Source: JASFYU01 sp045046905 (lineage in GTDB: Bacteria; Bacteroidota; Bacteroidia; Flavobacteriales; Flavobacteriaceae). Taken from it: 6,814 nucleotides of DNA. The stretch covers positions 1 to 6,814 of the forward strand of contig JASFYU010000044.1 of NCBI GenBank assembly GCA_045046905.1, given 5' to 3'. The position numbers and the translations under genes are program-made. Under the pieces are notes generated by a model that was given only the letters and a program-made list of their open reading frames with translations, did no database searches and was not told the DNA's origin. Positions 1 to 6,316 of the stretch are shown piece by piece (position 1 is the first letter of the stretch; every line of letters starts with the position of its first letter).

Positions 1-18
1 ACATTGATCCAATTCCAA

Positions 19-102
19 TTAAATACCAAAATCTTTTTCCTCGACATGATAGATAAAGGATTGATTGGATTCTTTGAACAATCGAATTTCAGTAGTTTTC
101 AT
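19..102 (-). CDS. Short minus-strand reading frame, possible broken divergent gene start
   Basis: An ATG at 102-100 opens a 27-codon frame that begins MKTTEIRLFKESNQSF and ends at a TAA (positions 21-19). The composition is protein-like (mixed charged and hydrophobic residues), and the position, divergent from the operon at 487, is where a regulator gene often sits. N-termini of some Bacteroidota AraC-type regulators have a similar feel, but nothing diagnostic such as a helix-turn-helix is visible. It could be the first part of a gene interrupted by a premature stop, a small protein, or chance. No ribosome-binding site is seen. Confidence 0.2.
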   Translation of the reverse strand: MKTTEIRLFKESNQSFIYHVEEKDFGI

Positions 103-486
103 CAAATCGCTATAAAAATATTGATACTATTCTTCACGTTTTAATTAAAAATAGTACACTTATAACGCTAAATATAATTATTTGTATTAGAAAACCAAGT
201 TTTGGTATCATAAAACCTAAAGAGATAAAGATAAATTTGACAAAACAAATTATATCATAAGTTCATATTTAGACAAAAAATAGTGTTTCCCTTTTAATCT
301 ATAGAATTCCTCTAGGCTCTGCCTCGGGCACTTGAACAATCCATGTAAGTGATTCCTTAGAATTGGAGTAAAGACATTATTGTATTACCATCAAATCAGG
401 AATTTATTTATAAATTCATTTATTAAAATCACAAAATCTAAAGAATTTTTGAAAAACAAGTTATAATTTACATACATTAAACTCCT
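103..486. other. AT-rich intergenic region upstream of the operon
   Basis: No supported gene. A Bacteroidota-type -7 match (TAAATTTG, 232-239, consensus TAnnTTTG) lies about 250 bp before the first gene, but no TTTG sits at the usual distance upstream of it. TATAAT at 462-467 lies closer to the gene, also without a partner element. Bases around 305-345 are clearly more GC-rich than their surroundings and read on the minus strand as two overlapping short open frames, one ending WIVQVPEAEPRGIL. This may be a scrap of a decayed gene, which I do not recognise. The operon promoter is presumably in this interval but cannot be fixed by eye. Confidence 0.5.
125..156. repeat. 7-bp inverted repeat flanking an AT palindrome
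   Basis: TACTATT (125-131) is the exact reverse complement of AATAGTA (150-156). Between them lies a perfect 12-bp palindrome, TTTTAATTAAAA (139-150), which shares its last A with the right arm. The position between the possible divergent frame and the operon would suit an operator. The base composition is so AT-rich that chance is a real alternative, and there is no T-run to make it a terminator. Confidence 0.3.
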
Positions 487-879
487 ATGAAAAAAATAAA
501 GATTACTCATCCCCAGCGAAATCCTGATTTTGTAACGGGGGCCTATTCAGATGGCGTGGCGTATAACGGAATGCTTTTCTTAAGTGGTCAGGCATCTGTA
601 GATTTCGCAGCAAGTAAATTCATTCTTGGTACTGTTGAAGAGGAGACCAAAAGAACATTAGACAATATTAAAGCAATCGTAGAAACAGCCGGGGGCACAA
701 TGGAAGATGCCTTAAAAAGCACAGTACACCTCAAGGATATTGCCGATTTTGATAAGTTCAACGCAGTTTACGCTACTTATTTTCCCGGAATAAAACCGGC
801 TCGAACCACAGTTCAGTCAGTACTTGGTGAAAATATAAAAGTAGAAATTGACATTGTTTTTAAATTTCCCAAAGGCTGA
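487..879 (+). CDS. RidA family enamine/imine deaminase (YjgF/YER057c/UK114)
   Basis: A 130-residue protein of the normal RidA length. RidA proteins are small cytosolic trimers that hydrolyse reactive enamine/imine intermediates, such as 2-aminoacrylate, released by PLP enzymes. Visible family landmarks are GAYSDG (18-23, the GPYSQA-like segment), FLSGQ (31-35), the central helix TLDNIKAIVETAG (57-69), and PARTT (104-108). Arg106 in this last motif matches E. coli Arg105, which binds the substrate carboxylate, and Glu120 in VEID matches E. coli Glu120. Keeping the Arg argues for a real deaminase rather than one of the Rid subfamilies that lack it. The start ATG has no Shine-Dalgarno sequence (ACTCCT precedes it), as is common in Bacteroidota. 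A class III aminotransferase follows 128 bp downstream, which fits a role in clearing PLP-enzyme by-products. The exact Rid subgroup is not resolved, so no symbol is given. Confidence 0.9.
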   Translation: MKKIKITHPQRNPDFVTGAYSDGVAYNGMLFLSGQASVDFAASKFILGTVEEETKRTLDNIKAIVETAGGTMEDALKSTVHLKDIADFDKFNAVYATYFPGIKPARTTVQSVLGENIKVEIDIVFKFPKG

Positions 880-885
880 TGCTTT

Positions 886-911
886 CTAGTAAAAAGGTCA
901 ACTTATACTAG
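886..911 (+). other. Hairpin between the RidA and aminotransferase genes
   Basis: CTAGTA (886-891) pairs exactly with TACTAG (906-911). An inner AAG/CTT pairing around GTCAA extends the stem with small bulges. It lies 7 bases after the RidA stop and 96 bases before the next start. No U-run follows, so it is a poor intrinsic terminator. It might attenuate, or mark the 3' end of a processed RidA transcript. Confidence 0.35.
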
Positions 912-995
912 GGTCTTACAATTTTGGAAAATGAAACCGCTTCACATACCTGAGAAATTTTTAATTAGAAACCGTAAAATAACTATTTGAACATG

Positions 996-1001
996 CAGGA
1001 G
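996..1001 (+). promoter_or_regulatory. Shine-Dalgarno sequence fixing the aminotransferase start
   Basis: CAGGAG ends 6 bases before the ATG at 1008, a near-ideal ribosome-binding site. It selects ATG 1008 over two in-frame upstream candidates, TTG 987 and ATG 993, which lie before or overlap it. It stands out because the other genes in this window have no comparable site. Confidence 0.65.
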
Positions 1002-1007
1002 ATAAAA

Positions 1008-2309
1008 ATGCAACTCAATCACGAAAAATCCGCGGCCTTGCTCGAGCGTTCCAAAAAGGTATTGGCAGGTGGCGTTTCTTCTGAATTTCGGAAGTTCGAA
1101 CATCCCCATGCCCTGTTTTATAATCATGCAGAGGGCGTTTATATCTATGACGTGGACGGTAATAAATATCTCGATTTTACGCTGAGTCAAGGCCCGATGA
1201 TAGTTGGCCATTCCCATCCACATGTTCTAAAAAGGATACGAGAATATTCTGAAAAAGGGCAACTTTTTGCAGGGCAGCATATATTAGAGGTAGAATTGGC
1301 AGAGAAATTGAATAAACACATTCCTTCCGCAGAATTAATGAGGTTTTGCCTCGATGGTTCGACAGCTGTACAAACAGCTCTGCGCGTTGCTCGGGCAAAG
1401 ACTGGCCGTAATAAATTTATACGTTTCGAAGGCCATTATCATGGTTGGTTAGACAATGTTTCATGGGGGTTGACTTTAGATAAAGAGAAAATGGGTACAA
1501 GAGAAACCCCCACTCCACTGCCCTGGACTTCAGGAATCGCCGAAGGTTCGAACCACGAATTCATCATACTCCCTTGGAACGATTTAGAACTGGTCAAAAA
1601 GGTCATGAAAGAAAACCACAATGAGGTTGCGGCCATTATTACCGAACCCATAATGTGTAATAGTGGGTGTATTTTACCGGAGGAAGGCTTTCTGCAAGGT
1701 TTGCGCAATATCTGCACCCAATACAGTTCTGCCCTAATTTTCGATGAAGTCATTACCGGTTTTAGAACCGGATTGGGAGGTGCTCAAAAATACTACGGCA
1801 TTACTCCTGACCTTTCAATTTTCGCAAAGGCATTGGCAAGCGGTCATCCCATTTCGGCAATTGTAGGTAGAAAAGAATGGATGCAGATGGTAGCCGAAGG
1901 AAAGGTAATTCATGCAGGTACGATGAACTCTGCCTGCGCGCTTATAGCAGCCGCATTAGGAACCATTGAAGTTTTGGAACAAGAAGGCACCTATGACCGC
2001 ATTTACGCCCTGGGACATCGATTGATGGAAGGTTTACGAAAGGTTGCAAAAGAAACGGATCAAAACCTTTTGGTCCAAGGGTTGGGCCCTATGTTCCATA
2101 CCGGCTTTTCAAACGCAACTAAAGTAAAGGAGTTCCGGGATCTAGATGCTTATGAGCAGCCCAAATCGAAATTGTTTGTTCAAGGCATGCAACAACGAGG
2201 CATTCGAATTATTGGAAGAGGCCTATGGTATATCAGTGCCGTTCATGAAGAAAAGCACATAGACCATGCTCTGAAAATGGCAAGGGAAACTCTATTAGAA
2301 TTGAAATAG
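1008..2309 (+). CDS. Class III PLP aminotransferase, glutamate-1-semialdehyde aminomutase-like
   Basis: A 433-residue cytosolic fold-type I PLP enzyme. Landmarks, numbered from ATG 1008: GVYIYDVDGNKYLDF (43-57), typical of the N-terminal domain; ALRVARAKTGR (124-134); FEGHYHGWLD (140-149), with the aromatic residue that stacks on PLP; FDEVITGFR (245-253), whose Asp246 should contact the pyridine nitrogen; FAKALASGHPISA (272-284), with Lys274 as the probable Schiff-base lysine; and GTMNSACALIAAALGTIEVL after it. The layout resembles HemL, but no heme genes are nearby and the phosphate-binding SGTEA motif is replaced by DGSTA (116-120), so a catabolic transaminase or aminomutase on another substrate is more likely. 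Neighbours are a RidA upstream and a 3-hydroxyacyl-CoA dehydrogenase-like gene 49 bp downstream. The family is certain; the substrate is unknown. Confidence 0.9.
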   Translation: MQLNHEKSAALLERSKKVLAGGVSSEFRKFEHPHALFYNHAEGVYIYDVDGNKYLDFTLSQGPMIVGHSHPHVLKRIREYSEKGQLFAGQHILEVELAEKLNKHIPSAELMRFCLDGSTAVQTALRVARAKTGRNKFIRFEGHYHGWLDNVSWGLTLDKEKMGTRETPTPLPWTSGIAEGSNHEFIILPWNDLELVKKVMKENHNEVAAIITEPIMCNSGCILPEEGFLQGLRNICTQYSSALIFDEVITGFRTGLGGAQKYYGITPDLSIFAKALASGHPISAIVGRKEWMQMVAEGKVIHAGTMNSACALIAAALGTIEVLEQEGTYDRIYALGHRLMEGLRKVAKETDQNLLVQGLGPMFHTGFSNATKVKEFRDLDAYEQPKSKLFVQGMQQRGIRIIGRGLWYISAVHEEKHIDHALKMARETLLELK

Positions 2310-2358
2310 AAAATTCTAAAAAAATGCAAATTATATATCTCAATAAAATCGTGCGCCT

Positions 2359-3357
2359 ATGGAACTAAAAAATAACTCGACGGTTGGCATAGTTGGTCTT
2401 GGCCTAATGGGCAGTAGCATTACGGCGGCTTTATTGATAAACGGTCAAAAAGTTGTGGCCGTTGCACCGGTAGTATCCGATATAGACAAAGCCGCACCCG
2501 ATCGCATTAGGCATTATTTAGAGGAATGTCTCCGAGAAGGGCTGACCACAAAAACACCTGATGAACTTTTAGCGAATATTACCTACACTTCAGATTACGA
2601 TCAGCTCATAAATTGTTGGTTGGTCATGGAATGTGTTATTGAAAACCTAGCGATAAAACAAGAGGTCTATAAAAAAATAGAAGCGTGCGTCTCGGATGAA
2701 GTAATTATAACTTCGAACACTTCGGCAATACCCATAAGTATGTTGCAAAACCATTGCAAGGTGCCGGAACGTTTTTTTGGAATGCACTGGGCCGAACCTT
2801 CATACACTTCCTATTTTTTAGAAATCATATGCGGAGAAAAAAGTCCGGTCGAAATAGGAGAACAATTATGTGTCATTGCCAAACAATGGGGTAAAGAACC
2901 CACATTGGTACGCAAAGATGTTAGGGGCTTTATCACGAACCGAATCATGTACGCCATGTATCGAGAAGCCTTTAACTTGGTAGAAAATGGTTATGCTACG
3001 ATTGCCGATGTCGATAATGCCTGCAAGAACGATGGCGGCAGATGGATGGCCTTCTGCGGGCTTTTTCGTTATATGGATTTGACAGGTATCAAGGCCTATC
3101 ACGCAGTGATGAAAGATTTGTTTCCAGAACTGAGCAATCAGAAAACGGTGCCCAAGCTTATCGGCGATATCGTGAAAGCGGATGGCAACGGGACTTCCAA
3201 TGGAAAAGGTTTTTATGACTACACCCCCGATGAAGCAAAAAAATGGGAAGAGACATTTGAAGAATTCTCTTTCGACCTCCACCGTCTATCAAGTAAATAC
3301 ACTGAGAAAGTCAACAAAATACCTTCAAAAAAAATCAAGAATGAAAACCACACCTAA
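2359..3357 (+). CDS. 3-hydroxyacyl-CoA dehydrogenase family oxidoreductase
   Basis: A 332-residue NAD(P)-dependent dehydrogenase with an N-terminal Rossmann domain and an all-helical C-terminal domain. GLGLMG (13-18) is the dinucleotide-binding loop; SNTSAI (119-124) matches the family's NTS segment. GMHWAEP (141-147) holds the catalytic His143, Glu155 lies 12 residues on, as in the human enzyme's His158/Glu170 pair, and Asn194 in FITNR matches the conserved active-site Asn. NGKGFYDY (281-288) is the usual end of the catalytic domain; a Lys-rich tail of about 45 residues follows. The catalytic set is therefore complete. The HWAEP form replaces the usual HFFNP, and the end of beta-strand 2 (VVAVAPVV) lacks the Asp/Glu that normally selects NAD, so the substrate may be a non-CoA beta-hydroxy acid and the cofactor preference is open. 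It ends inside the next gene (17-bp overlap), indicating co-translation. Confidence 0.85.
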   Translation: MELKNNSTVGIVGLGLMGSSITAALLINGQKVVAVAPVVSDIDKAAPDRIRHYLEECLREGLTTKTPDELLANITYTSDYDQLINCWLVMECVIENLAIKQEVYKKIEACVSDEVIITSNTSAIPISMLQNHCKVPERFFGMHWAEPSYTSYFLEIICGEKSPVEIGEQLCVIAKQWGKEPTLVRKDVRGFITNRIMYAMYREAFNLVENGYATIADVDNACKNDGGRWMAFCGLFRYMDLTGIKAYHAVMKDLFPELSNQKTVPKLIGDIVKADGNGTSNGKGFYDYTPDEAKKWEETFEEFSFDLHRLSSKYTEKVNKIPSKKIKNENHT

Positions 3358-4459
3358 AGTATCTTTTATAGTTGACGGCCATTTAGACCTTGCCACCAAT
3401 GCCATGACGCTGAACCGTGATTTGACGAAAACTGTAAACGAGATTCGAGAAAAGGAGCGCAGTTTAGAATGGAAAGATTATCAAGACCGTGGCCAGGGAA
3501 CGGTAGCATTGCCCGAACTACGTGAAGGAAATGTTGGACTCGTAATAACGACCATGATTTCACGCTATTCTGAAAATGGCAGCCCATTGCATACCATGGC
3601 CCTACAAGGGTGGCATTCGCCTCAACAAGCCTATGCGCATGCTCAGTGTCAATTGGCCTGGTACCGCGAAATGGAAGCCTTGGGTGAAATGGTTCAGATA
3701 ATTACAAAAGATGGGTTAGCATCACATTTTAATATGTGGTCTGAAAATACAGATAGTCTACGAAAAAAACCTATTGGCTATATTCTTGCTCTTGAAGGAG
3801 CGGATTCAATAGTTAATCTTGATTATCTACATACCTACTATGAACAAGGACTTCGTTCTATCGGAATTTCACATTTCGGCCCTGGCAGATACGCCGCAGG
3901 TACCCATTTCGATGGTAGTGGATTAACTTTAATCGGAAGGGAGCTGTTGAAGGAGATGAATCAACTAGACATTCAATTAGATTTAACGCATCTTACCGAT
4001 AAGGGCTTTTTCGAGGCACTTGATATTTTTGAAGGCTCTGTTATTGCGAGCCATCAAAATTGTAGAAGTATTGTACCAGGTGAACGCCAATTTTCGGATG
4101 ATCAAATACGGTGTATCTTAGAAAGAGACGGTATGCTAGGCGGCGCTTTGGATACTTGGATGCTATACCCTGATTTTAAGCTTGGAAAAGGCAATCCCAA
4201 AGAACTTGATATTCGTATCGAGCATTTGGTAGACCATTTCGACCATATCTGTCAAATAGCAGGTAACAGTGAGCATATTGGGTTTGGTAGTGATTTGGAT
4301 GGCCTTTTTGGGTTGGAGCAGACTCCTCACGATATGAATACCATAGCCGACCTTCAGAAATTCGATACTATTCTTATCGATAGAGGATACACCCAAAAAG
4401 ACAGGGATAATATATTTTCGGATAATTGGATACGAACTTTAAACCGTATTTTAACATAA
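3341..4459 (+). CDS. Dipeptidase, peptidase family M19 (membrane dipeptidase-like), cytosolic
   Basis: A 372-residue zinc-dependent dipeptidase with a TIM-barrel amidohydrolase fold. All the renal dipeptidase metal ligands are found: His14 and Asp16 in DGHLD, the bridging Glu152 in ALEGAD, His217 in DLTHLTD, and His238 in ASHQNCR. Arg249 (GERQFSD) and Asp318 (GFGSDLDG) complete the active site. The family cleaves dipeptides, often tolerating a D-residue or dehydro-residue at the C-terminal side. The start at ATG 3341 places the HxD motif at residue 14, as expected for a mature M19 enzyme. An in-frame ATG at 3182 would add 53 residues encoded wholly within the preceding gene and is rejected. 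There is no signal peptide or anchor, so it should act in the cytoplasm, unlike the mammalian GPI-anchored enzyme. It overlaps the dehydrogenase gene by 17 bp and sits 19 bp before the lipoprotein gene. Confidence 0.92.
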   Translation: MKTTPKVSFIVDGHLDLATNAMTLNRDLTKTVNEIREKERSLEWKDYQDRGQGTVALPELREGNVGLVITTMISRYSENGSPLHTMALQGWHSPQQAYAHAQCQLAWYREMEALGEMVQIITKDGLASHFNMWSENTDSLRKKPIGYILALEGADSIVNLDYLHTYYEQGLRSIGISHFGPGRYAAGTHFDGSGLTLIGRELLKEMNQLDIQLDLTHLTDKGFFEALDIFEGSVIASHQNCRSIVPGERQFSDDQIRCILERDGMLGGALDTWMLYPDFKLGKGNPKELDIRIEHLVDHFDHICQIAGNSEHIGFGSDLDGLFGLEQTPHDMNTIADLQKFDTILIDRGYTQKDRDNIFSDNWIRTLNRILT

Positions 4460-4478
4460 AAATAAAAACTGTTAGAAA

Positions 4479-5921
4479 ATGACTATAAAATTTTGTAAAA
4501 CGGCATTTCTAGTTTCGTTAGTTGCCTTTGCTCTTATATCTTGCCAACAAAGCGCTTCAAAAACAGACAGACCAAATTCAGGCCTTAAGATCGGTTATGC
4601 CGAAGTAAATTATACCCCAAGGATAGGTCTCGACCTGGTAGGTAATTATCGTGGTGATGATTATGCCTCACGGGGCATTCATGATTCATTATATGGTAAG
4701 GCAATAGTAGCGGAGGGTAGCAATGGCGAAAAAACAGCAATTCTTTCTGTGGATATCTGCAATATTCCAGTTGAGTCCATAGATATGATGCGCGAATATG
4801 TTCAATCTGCTTCAGACATCAAGGCTGAGAATATTTTTATTCACGCCACGCACACTCATAGTGGACCCAAGTCGAATTTGGAAGCACCAGAAGTAAAGAA
4901 TTATCTGCAAAAAGCGGCAGATGCCATTCTTGAAGCAAATAAAAACCGAACACCCGCTGAACTTTTTGTTGGACGCACTACTGAAAATAGGGTTTCCCAT
5001 AACAGAAGGCTAAAAGCAGTAGACGGTACTACTCACATGGTCTGGGAAAAATTCGAACCGGGTTTTATTGAGAAACCTTTAGGTGGAAAAGATCCCGAAT
5101 TGATTACTGTAACCATAGAACAAAATGGAGAGATTACCGGTGCCTTGGTTAATTTCGGGTGCCACCCGACCACGCTTACCGGAAATAATTGGCTGTATTC
5201 AGCTGATTACCCTGGCTACTTGACAGAATCAATTCAAAAAGTAAAAGGAGAAGATTTCGGAGTGCTTTTTCTGAATGCACCTTCAGGAAATATTACCCAA
5301 GTGGATCATGAAGTAGGGTTTTTAGATACCTACCAAGAATGTCAACGAATAGGATACCTGTTGGGCGTGGCCGCCTTAGAGGCAATGAGAAATTCTGAAC
5401 CAGCTTCTGGAAATGGAAGCATAAAAATTTCGAGGGAAGAGGTGCCAATTAAAAAAATGACCATTACAGACGAACAATATGAATGGGCAAAAACGGTAAT
5501 GAAAAGAGTAGAAAAAGAAGGGATGCCCGAATTACAGCCCGATGGCATTCCGGAGGAGTTATATGCAAAATGGTGGGTCGATATGTACGATGTTCAAGAT
5601 GAAATAGATAATCTCGAAGTAATGGTAATTCAAATCGGCAATGTGGCTATTGTCGGTCTTCCAGGAGAAATGTTCAATGAATTTGGTATTTATATCAAAG
5701 AAAATTCTCCTTATAAAAATACGTTGGTGGTTGGTTTGGCCAATGGCGATTACAATTATTTCCCCACTGAAATCTCATTTAGTCAAGGGCCTGAAGGTTA
5801 TAGGCCAATGATTAAAGGGTATGAGACTACTCCTGGAACGACATCTTATGATAAAGGCTCGGGTGAAAAATTGGCGGCATCTGCGGTTGCTCAATTGAAG
5901 GTATTATTTGCTGAAAAATAG
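4479..5921 (+). CDS. Lipoprotein with neutral/alkaline ceramidase-like N-terminal domain
   Basis: A 480-residue predicted lipoprotein. The N-terminus has Lys4/Lys7, a hydrophobic core (8-20) and a lipobox LISC with Cys22 as the lipid-modified residue, followed by Gln-Gln. The catalytic domain follows: HATHTHSGP (122-130) and NFGCHP (225-230) supply the histidines that match zinc ligands of Pseudomonas neutral ceramidase (His97, His204), PGE (395-397) matches the Glu ligand, and the ANGDYNYFP region (421-429) the Tyr ligand. The length covers only the catalytic domain; full ceramidases are about 650 residues or more and add an Ig-like C-terminal domain. The segment aligned to the nucleophile Ser274 motif (GNLSPN) reads GNITQV here, with Thr273. 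It is probably a zinc amide or ester hydrolase on the cell surface or in the periplasm; true ceramidase activity is doubtful. It is the last gene of the run. Confidence 0.85.
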   Translation: MTIKFCKTAFLVSLVAFALISCQQSASKTDRPNSGLKIGYAEVNYTPRIGLDLVGNYRGDDYASRGIHDSLYGKAIVAEGSNGEKTAILSVDICNIPVESIDMMREYVQSASDIKAENIFIHATHTHSGPKSNLEAPEVKNYLQKAADAILEANKNRTPAELFVGRTTENRVSHNRRLKAVDGTTHMVWEKFEPGFIEKPLGGKDPELITVTIEQNGEITGALVNFGCHPTTLTGNNWLYSADYPGYLTESIQKVKGEDFGVLFLNAPSGNITQVDHEVGFLDTYQECQRIGYLLGVAALEAMRNSEPASGNGSIKISREEVPIKKMTITDEQYEWAKTVMKRVEKEGMPELQPDGIPEELYAKWWVDMYDVQDEIDNLEVMVIQIGNVAIVGLPGEMFNEFGIYIKENSPYKNTLVVGLANGDYNYFPTEISFSQGPEGYRPMIKGYETTPGTTSYDKGSGEKLAASAVAQLKVLFAEK

Positions 5922-6255
5922 ATTGTATAAAGATTCAGGTCTGTTTTTAGTAATGTAGTCATAATCTGAGTTCGACCTAAACTGTAAACAAATCTTAGGT
6001 CATAATAATGTTCATAGAAGCGATAGGAGAAACCAACACCCACTTTAAGCACTTTATTGTATATTTTTTCATTTGAAAAAGCTACTGAAAACACTTCCTT
6101 TTTATCACTATATTCTTCGGTTTTCAAAAATGATGTTGACCTTTACCTGTTCTTACTGAATAGTAGTATTGCTGTGTTCTATCAAAATTTTTCTTTGAAA
6201 AAACTTCTTGACCAATACTTCTTTCAGGATTGAAATTTATTGGTCTCAAAATAAG
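5891..6255 (-). pseudogene. Decayed outer-membrane beta-barrel protein fragment
   Basis: On the minus strand, two frames join into one protein-like reading of about 122 codons. The first runs 6255-6127 (it contains FNPERSIGQEVFSKKN and ends GKGQHHF at a TGA, 6126-6124). The second continues from the T5 run to a stop at 5891 (KTEEYSDKKEVFSVAF, KVGVGFSYRF, YYDLRFVYSLG). One extra T in that run would fuse them exactly. The second half has alternating hydrophobic/polar strands rich in Tyr and Phe, like the last strands of Bacteroidota porin-family barrels. The 5' end stops at a TAA just outside the insertion-sequence hairpin, as if the IS cut the gene. The 3' end overlaps the lipoprotein gene by 31 bp, which weakens the case. 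It may instead be non-coding DNA that happens to be open. Confidence 0.35.
5974..6001. repeat. 7-bp inverted repeat downstream of the operon
   Basis: GACCTAA (5974-5980) is the exact reverse complement of TTAGGTC (5995-6001), with a 14-base loop. It is the best stem found after the lipoprotein stop at 5921 and could help end the operon transcript, but no T-run follows on the plus strand. It also lies within the suspected beta-barrel fragment (the codons for YDLRFVYSLG), so it may simply be coding residue. Confidence 0.25.
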
Positions 6256-6263
6256 TTAAAACT

Positions 6264-6279
6264 ATGCACTTTAGTGCAT
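6264..6279 (+). repeat. Left-end hairpin of the IS
   Basis: ATGCACT (6264-6270) pairs perfectly with AGTGCAT (6273-6279) around a TT tip. In this family TnpA binds such a hairpin and cleaves a short distance 5' of it. It lies 37 bases before the tnpA start, so it may also influence transcription entering from the flank. Confidence 0.75.
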
Positions 6280-6316
6280 CTCGCTTTAGCTTCTAAAAAG
6301 ACTTACTTTTACTATT

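Noticed and set aside
232..239. TAAATTTG as the operon promoter -7 element
   Set aside because: It matches TAnnTTTG, but no TTTG lies at the usual upstream spacing (the nearest, at 201-204, is too far), so it is not reported as a promoter.
987..1007. Longer aminotransferase starts at TTG 987 or ATG 993
   Set aside because: The Shine-Dalgarno CAGGAG (996-1001) lies after these codons and is ideally spaced for ATG 1008; the extra seven residues match no family feature.
942..1753. Minus-strand reading frames opposite the aminotransferase
   Set aside because: They lie antisense to a clearly real gene, show no family motifs, and have the Cys/His/Ile-rich composition of shadow frames.
1008..2309. 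Calling the aminotransferase hemL
   Set aside because: The fold and catalytic Lys agree, but the SGTEA motif is lost and the neighbours are catabolic rather than tetrapyrrole biosynthesis genes.
2866..3282. 138-codon minus-strand frame opposite the dehydrogenase
   Set aside because: Long but antisense to conserved catalytic-domain coding sequence; it has no recognisable domain or ribosome-binding site.
3182..3340. Longer dipeptidase start at 3182
   Set aside because: It would add 53 residues encoded wholly within the dehydrogenase gene in another frame, with low-complexity Lys/Thr content; M19 enzymes start just before the HxD motif, as from ATG 3341.
4479..5921. Calling the lipoprotein a genuine neutral ceramidase
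   Set aside because: The expected nucleophilic Ser is replaced by Thr and the C-terminal domain is absent; only the domain family is supported.
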